A stretch of 64,000 bases of DNA. Origin: an uncultured Aquimarina sp. GTDB lineage: Bacteria > Bacteroidota > Bacteroidia > Flavobacteriales > Flavobacteriaceae. The position numbers and the translations under genes are program-made. The stretch is taken from NCBI GenBank assembly GCA_937958985.1, contig CALGLV010000029.1:1-64000 (forward strand), in the 5' to 3' direction. Positions 60,032-64,000 of the stretch are shown here, in pieces. Each line of letters opens with the position of its first letter. The stretch's first letter is position 1. Below the pieces are notes generated by a model. It was not told where the DNA came from. It worked only from the letters and a program-made list of their open reading frames with translations, and did not search any database.

Positions 60032-61078
60032 ATGAATAAAGAATCTAAAATACGCGTTGGAATATCTGTTGGAGACCTTAATGGTATAGGTCCAGAAGTA
60101 ATCCTAAAAACATTCGCCGACAGTCGCATGTTCGATTTTTGTACTCCCGTTGTTTTTGCGAATTCTCGTTTAATGAATTTCTTTAAAAAGAATTTAAAAC
60201 TAAAAACGTTAATTCAGCCTATAAAGGAAATAGAAAAAATTGTAGAGGGTAAATTAAATGTAGTTGAGGTTTGGGAAGAAACCGTTCAAATAAACTACGG
60301 CAAAGAAGATACTACAATAGGTAGTTATGCTATTAAATCCCTAGAAGCGGCGACTAAAGCGTTAAAAGAAGATCATATTGATGTTTTGGTAACGGCTCCT
60401 ATTCATAAAACAGCTATTCAGTCCGATACGTTTAAATTCCCAGGGCATACCGATTATTTAAATCAAGAGCTAGAAGGTGATAGTTTAATGTTTATGGTAA
60501 GCGACGAGTTAAAAGTAGGTTTGTTAACAGACCATGTTGCGCTAACAGATGTTGCCAAAAAACTTACGCCAGGTGTAATAAGTCAAAAAATAAGCACCAT
60601 TCACCAATCTTTAATTAAAGATTTTGGGATTTCTAAACCAAAAATCGCTGTTTTGGGTATTAACCCACACACTGGCGATAATGGTGTTATTGGTAAAGAA
60701 GATGATGAGGTATTGCGACCAACACTTCAAAAAATAAAAGAAGCTGGTAAATTAGTTTATGGTCCTTATGCTGCCGATAGTTTTTTTGGAAGTAATAATT
60801 ACAGGCAGTTTGATGCTATTGTAGCTTCTTATCACGATCAAGGTTTAATACCTTTTAAAACCATTGCTTTTGGTAAAGGAGTAAATTATACTGCAGGCCT
60901 TAATAAAGTACGCACCTCGCCAGACCATGGTACTGCTTTTGAAATTGCAGGAAAGGGTATTGCAGACGCCAGTTCATTTTCGGAAGCTGTTTTTAGAGGG
61001 ATAGCAATTTATAAGCATCGTTGTATGTACGCTGAAATATCAGAAAACCCATTGAAAAAGCAGCTTAAAAAGCGCTAA
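60032..61078 (+). CDS. pdxA: 4-hydroxythreonine-4-phosphate dehydrogenase
   Basis: A 348-residue NAD(P)-dependent enzyme of pyridoxal 5'-phosphate synthesis (DXP-dependent route). VGISVGDLNGIGPEVILKTF at the start, LVTAPIHKTAI, FPGHTDYL, LLTDHVALTDV, LGINPHTGDNG, and the metal-binding YHDQGLIPFK and SPDHGTAFEIAG are intact. It is divergent from ribE. A pdxJ gene is not in the window. Confidence 0.97.
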   Translation: MNKESKIRVGISVGDLNGIGPEVILKTFADSRMFDFCTPVVFANSRLMNFFKKNLKLKTLIQPIKEIEKIVEGKLNVVEVWEETVQINYGKEDTTIGSYAIKSLEAATKALKEDHIDVLVTAPIHKTAIQSDTFKFPGHTDYLNQELEGDSLMFMVSDELKVGLLTDHVALTDVAKKLTPGVISQKISTIHQSLIKDFGISKPKIAVLGINPHTGDNGVIGKEDDEVLRPTLQKIKEAGKLVYGPYAADSFFGSNNYRQFDAIVASYHDQGLIPFKTIAFGKGVNYTAGLNKVRTSPDHGTAFEIAGKGIADASSFSEAVFRGIAIYKHRCMYAEISENPLKKQLKKR

Positions 61079-61146
61079 TATACAGGGATGACAATTTTAT
61101 TAACAAAAAAATGTTAGTAATAAAATATATACTTAAAAAAAATAAG

Positions 61147-61154
61147 TATCTTTG
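61147..61154 (+). promoter_or_regulatory. -7 box (TATCTTTG) of the DUF177-rpmF unit
   Basis: An exact TAnnTTTG match 34 bases before the start at 61189. The upstream region is A-rich and the -33 element is not clear. Confidence 0.6.
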
Positions 61155-61188
61155 CACCCGCCTTTGTTGGCTTCAAATTGATTGATCT

Positions 61189-61728
61189 ATGAAAGCGAAA
61201 AAAGAATATGTGATTCCTTTTGTTGGTTTAAAGCAAGGGATTCATCAATTTGAGTATGAAATCAACAATGATTTCTTAGCGTTATTTGATTTTGAAGAAT
61301 ACAATAGTTCTGATTTACATGCAGCACTAGAATTCAATAAAAAAGGAACTCATTTTGAGTTGAATTTTAAAGTTGAAGGAAGCGTAAATGTAGATTGTGA
61401 TGTAACTACCGAAGCATTTGATTTGCCATTGAGCAACGATTTGTACTTAGTAGTTAAATTTGGAGATGATTACAACGACGAAAACGAAGAATTGTTAACG
61501 TTGCCTCACGGCGAGTATGAAATTAATGTAGCACAATACATTTATGAATGTATTGTACTGGGAGTACCCTCAAAAAGAGTGCATCCAGGTATTGAAGATG
61601 GGACGTTACAGTCAGAAATTTTAGAGCGTTTAGAATCACTAGCGCCTAAAGAAATTAAAGAGAGTATTGAAGCAGAGGACGAAATTGATCCTCGTTGGAA
61701 TAAATTAAAGAATCTACTTAAAGATTAA
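61189..61728 (+). CDS. DUF177 (YceD-type) protein
   Basis: A 179-residue soluble protein of the DUF177/YceD family, whose members are linked to 23S rRNA accumulation and regularly precede rpmF. Seen here: [41 protein letters not shown], and the acidic [21 protein letters not shown]. Only one cysteine of the usual CxxC pair is kept in this part (VDCDVT). It lies 11 bases before rpmF, so it is co-transcribed with it. Confidence 0.92.
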   Translation: MKAKKEYVIPFVGLKQGIHQFEYEINNDFLALFDFEEYNSSDLHAALEFNKKGTHFELNFKVEGSVNVDCDVTTEAFDLPLSNDLYLVVKFGDDYNDENEELLTLPHGEYEINVAQYIYECIVLGVPSKRVHPGIEDGTLQSEILERLESLAPKEIKESIEAEDEIDPRWNKLKNLLKD

Positions 61729-61739
61729 TAAAGTTAGTT

Positions 61740-61937
61740 ATGGCACATCCTAAGAGAAAAATCTCGAAAACAAGAAGAGATAAGAGAAGAACACATTACA
61801 AAGCAGTAGCTCCTCAAATTGGAACAGATGCGGTTACAGGAGAATCTCACCTTTATCACAGAGCACATTGGAGCGAAGGAAAATTATATTACAGAGGTAA
61901 TGTATTAATTGATAACTCAGTAGAAGCGGAAGCTTAA
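61740..61937 (+). CDS. rpmF: 50S ribosomal protein L32
   Basis: A 65-residue basic ribosomal protein. [21 protein letters not shown] is the family signature. The zinc-binding cysteines of many L32 proteins are absent (it has none), so this is a Cys-minus paralogue, as is usual in Bacteroidota. It lies 11 bases behind DUF177 and in front of a terminator. Confidence 0.97.
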   Translation: MAHPKRKISKTRRDKRRTHYKAVAPQIGTDAVTGESHLYHRAHWSEGKLYYRGNVLIDNSVEAEA

Positions 61938-62036
61938 TAACTGTGATTACAGTGTACTCAATAAATAACATTACTAGTTATTTTAGAGTGAAATATATTG
62001 TGCCTACATTATTTGCTAGGCATGCATAGTATTACT

Positions 62037-62070
62037 AAAAAAAACGTTCAGTCTTGAACGTTTTTTTTGT
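62037..62070 (+). terminator. Rho-independent terminator of rpmF
   Basis: Stem AAAACGTTCA / TGAACGTTTT with a 4-base loop and a long T-run, 100 bases after the rpmF stop codon. It separates rpmF from fabH. Confidence 0.85.
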
Positions 62071-62189
62071 TTTTTGTTGAATATGTGTCAAAATCAACTT
62101 AATTTGCACGAAATTTACTTGAAATAGATCATTTTGCTTCATTTTTGAAGCTTTTTTGTTCTAAAGTAAATAGTTTAACCTAATGAGGT

Positions 62190-63197
62190 ATGAGTAAAAT
62201 TACAGCGGCAATTACAGCTGTTGGAGCATATTTGCCCGACTATAAGCTTACTAATAAAGAATTAGAAGGTTTAGTAGATACAAACGATGAGTGGATCACT
62301 TCTCGAACCGGTATTAAGGAACGTCGTATTTTAAAGGACGCAACTAAAGGTACCTCCTATATGGCGATTAAAGCTGCAGAGCAAATTATTGCAAAGCGCC
62401 AATTAGACCCTAAAGAAATTGACATGATAATTGTAGCAACAGCTACACCCGACATGTCTGTGGCAGCTACCGCAGCTTACGTAGCTTCCGAAATTGGGGC
62501 TACAAATGCTTTTGGTTATGACCTTGCGGCAGCTTGTTCAAGTTTCTTGTATGGAATGTCTACTGCTGCCAGTTATATTGAAGCTGGTAGGTATAAAAAA
62601 ATAATTGTTATCGGGGCAGATAAAATGTCTTCAATAGTAGATTATACCGATCGTACTACCTGTATTATATTTGGTGATGGTGCCGCAGGTGCATTGTTTG
62701 AGCCAAACGAAGAAGGCCTTGGACTACACGATGAGTATTTACGAAGTGATGGCGTAGGACGTAATTTTTTACGTATTGAAGCGGGTGGATCTTTAAACCC
62801 AGCAACTCACGAAACTATAGATAAAAAACAGCATTTTATTAAGCAAGACGGTAAAACGGTATTTAAATATGCAGTTTCAAGTATGGCCGATGCTTGCGAA
62901 AATATTATGGAACGAAATGACTTGTCGCATAATGATGTAGATTGGTTGGTAGCGCATCAAGCTAATAAGCGTATTATTGATGCTACAGCAAGAAGAATGG
63001 GGTTGAAGGATGAAAGCAAAGTGTTAATTAACATTGAAAAATATGGTAATACTACATCTGCAACAATACCTTTAGTACTTTTCGATTTTGAGAAAAAATT
63101 TAAAAAAGGCGACACTCTAGTTTTTGCTTCTTTTGGAGGCGGATTCACTTGGGGATCAATATATTTAAAATGGGCTTACAACACCCCTGATAACTAA
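62190..63197 (+). CDS. fabH: Beta-ketoacyl-ACP synthase III
   Basis: A 335-residue enzyme starting fatty-acid synthesis by condensing acyl-CoA with malonyl-ACP. The triad is complete: Cys116 (AAACSSFLYG), His256 (AHQANKRI) and Asn287 (YGNTTSATIP). TNDEWITSRTGIKERRI and the C-terminal FASFGGGFTWGSIYLKW are typical. It is followed 20 bases later by accB and then accC, so initiation and carboxylase genes form one unit. Confidence 0.97.
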   Translation: MSKITAAITAVGAYLPDYKLTNKELEGLVDTNDEWITSRTGIKERRILKDATKGTSYMAIKAAEQIIAKRQLDPKEIDMIIVATATPDMSVAATAAYVASEIGATNAFGYDLAAACSSFLYGMSTAASYIEAGRYKKIIVIGADKMSSIVDYTDRTTCIIFGDGAAGALFEPNEEGLGLHDEYLRSDGVGRNFLRIEAGGSLNPATHETIDKKQHFIKQDGKTVFKYAVSSMADACENIMERNDLSHNDVDWLVAHQANKRIIDATARRMGLKDESKVLINIEKYGNTTSATIPLVLFDFEKKFKKGDTLVFASFGGGFTWGSIYLKWAYNTPDN

Positions 63198-63217
63198 TAA
63201 ACAATAAACCTATAATC

Positions 63218-63706
63218 ATGGATTTAAAAGAAATTCAAAATTTAATCAAATTTGTAGCTAAATCAGGAGCAAGTGAAGTTAAATTAGAAATGGAGGATGT
63301 TAAAATCACCATTAGAACAGGTTCTGAGGATAAAGAAACTACTATTATTCAGCAATTATCATCAGCAGCTCCGGTAGCTCAAGCTCCTATTGCTGCCATG
63401 CCAGTTGCACCTATTGCTACAGAGTCAGAAGTAGCTAGTCCTGTAGCTTCAGCAGAAGATTCGAATCACATAACAATTAAGTCACCAATTATTGGTACTT
63501 TTTATAGAAGACCATCACCAGATAAATCGAACTTTATAGAAGTTGGAGATACGATAAGTGAAGGAACTGTACTTTGTGTGGTCGAGGCTATGAAACTTTT
63601 TAACGAAATAGAAAGTGAAGTTTCAGGAACAATTGTTAAGATATTAGTAGACGATTCTTCTCCTGTTGAATTTGATCAACCGTTATTTATAGTAGACCCA
63701 TCTTAA
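63218..63706 (+). CDS. accB: Biotin carboxyl carrier protein of acetyl-CoA carboxylase
   Basis: A 162-residue carrier. The N-terminal domain (1-45) is followed by an Ala/Pro-rich linker (about 48-80) and the biotinyl domain, where Lys126 in VVEAMKLFNEIE is the biotinylation site. It works with AccC in the cytoplasm, carrying the carboxybiotin for malonyl-CoA formation. accC follows. Confidence 0.97.
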   Translation: MDLKEIQNLIKFVAKSGASEVKLEMEDVKITIRTGSEDKETTIIQQLSSAAPVAQAPIAAMPVAPIATESEVASPVASAEDSNHITIKSPIIGTFYRRPSPDKSNFIEVGDTISEGTVLCVVEAMKLFNEIESEVSGTIVKILVDDSSPVEFDQPLFIVDPS

Positions 63707-63774
63707 AAGTTATTACGCTTTAACTTAGTTTTATTTTAATTGTAGATTAAATGAAATTACGAAACGAAAAAATT

Positions 63775-64000
63775 ATGTTTAAGAAAATATTAATTGCCAA
63801 TCGTGGAGAAATAGCTTTACGTATTATTCGTACGTGTAAAGAAATGGGTATCAAAACAGTGGCAGTTTACTCCACGGCAGATGCTGATAGTCTTCATGTA
63901 CGTTTTGCCGACGAAGCTGTTTGTATTGGTCCTGCGCCAAGTAGTGAATCGTATTTGAAAATGTCAAATATTATCGCTGCTGCAGAAATTACCAATGCAG
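63775..64000 (+). CDS. accC: Biotin carboxylase of acetyl-CoA carboxylase, 5' part
   Basis: The first 75 codons of accC, cut by the window end. [53 protein letters not shown] is the N-terminal ATP-grasp/pre-ATP-grasp region of biotin carboxylase. ATG 63775 fits the family start; an in-frame ATG eight codons upstream (63751) is possible. It is in the same unit as fabH and accB. Confidence 0.95.
   Translation, partial: MFKKILIANRGEIALRIIRTCKEMGIKTVAVYSTADADSLHVRFADEAVCIGPAPSSESYLKMSNIIAAAEITNA

Noticed and set aside
61079-61100. CAGGGATGAC after pdxA as a second REP-like tail
   Set aside because: It shares under ten bases with the repeat end at 32990-33008 and has no partner arm.

Overview
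The window is a chromosomal segment of a low-GC member of Flavobacteriaceae (Bacteroidota), probably marine or polysaccharide-degrading. The evidence is consistent across the window: promoter -7 boxes of the TAnnTTTG type, families largely confined to Bacteroidota (DUF4494, DUF4270, DUF4254, a single-domain GT5 protein, SusC-type TonB-box proteins), lipoproteins with acidic residues after the lipobox cysteine, a type IX secretion sorting domain, and atpD-atpC separated from the other ATP synthase genes. There is no phage, insertion sequence, CRISPR array or rRNA operon. Most of the window is conserved housekeeping DNA with a few accessory islands.

Layout. 1-70: the 3' end of a tRNA and its terminator. 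219-752: a DUF4494 protein. 941-10769: a carbohydrate-use island with a membrane-spanning two-component-like LuxR regulator (beta-propeller, Y_Y_Y, TM, HTH), a clan GH-A glycosidase fused to what looks like an outer-membrane beta-barrel, a CBM/Big2 lipoprotein, a GH16 beta-glucanase lipoprotein and a PKD/CBM lipoprotein. No SusC/SusD pair is present. 11205-14587 (minus): an esterase-like protein lacking the nucleophile serine, a flippase-like LPG_synthase_TM protein, panD and panC. 14691-19040 (plus): single-domain GT5, a DUF4270 lipoprotein and glmS. 19230-21040: atpD-atpC. 21100-24495: a metal-uptake-like operon (acidic lipoprotein, TonB receptor, Fur-family regulator) behind a long perfect inverted repeat that contains the -7 box. 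24928-29013: a large modular GH9 cellulase with a T9SS sorting domain.

29117-33935: a strong promoter, a structured-RNA candidate and lepA, then a small secreted protein, dusB and rlmF. 34012-36391 (minus): bioB and a ketoacyl synthase, divergent from plsC. 37528-39266 (minus): GT9 and DUF4254, divergent from a small membrane protein. 39767-46734 (minus): an unrecognised lipoprotein, purD, and the ileS-dksA-like pair. 47013-53966: a nitrilase, an Ig-like lipoprotein, comF, a coiled-coil protein, glyQS and an M29 aminopeptidase. 54036-57156 (minus): a six-gene operon of membrane proteins, DUF2071 and a methyltransferase led by a GbsR/MarR regulator, with a perfect 36-bp palindrome over the promoter and a second near-identical half-size site inside the operon. 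57257-59191: a MuiA/DUF4139 protein with a SusC-like insertion. 59344-61078: ribE and pdxA, divergent. 61189-64000: DUF177, rpmF, fabH, accB and the start of accC, a fatty-acid synthesis cluster.

The best candidates for under-described biology are the glycosidase-barrel fusion in a SusCD-less island, the putative Zur-type operon with its 47-bp inverted-repeat operator, the GbsR operon with paired operators, and the structured RNA upstream of lepA. Two interspersed flavobacterial repeat units are also present (32936-33008 and 59202-59280); one of them supplies a spurious start codon to rlmF. All assignments come from reading the sequence; no database search was possible.
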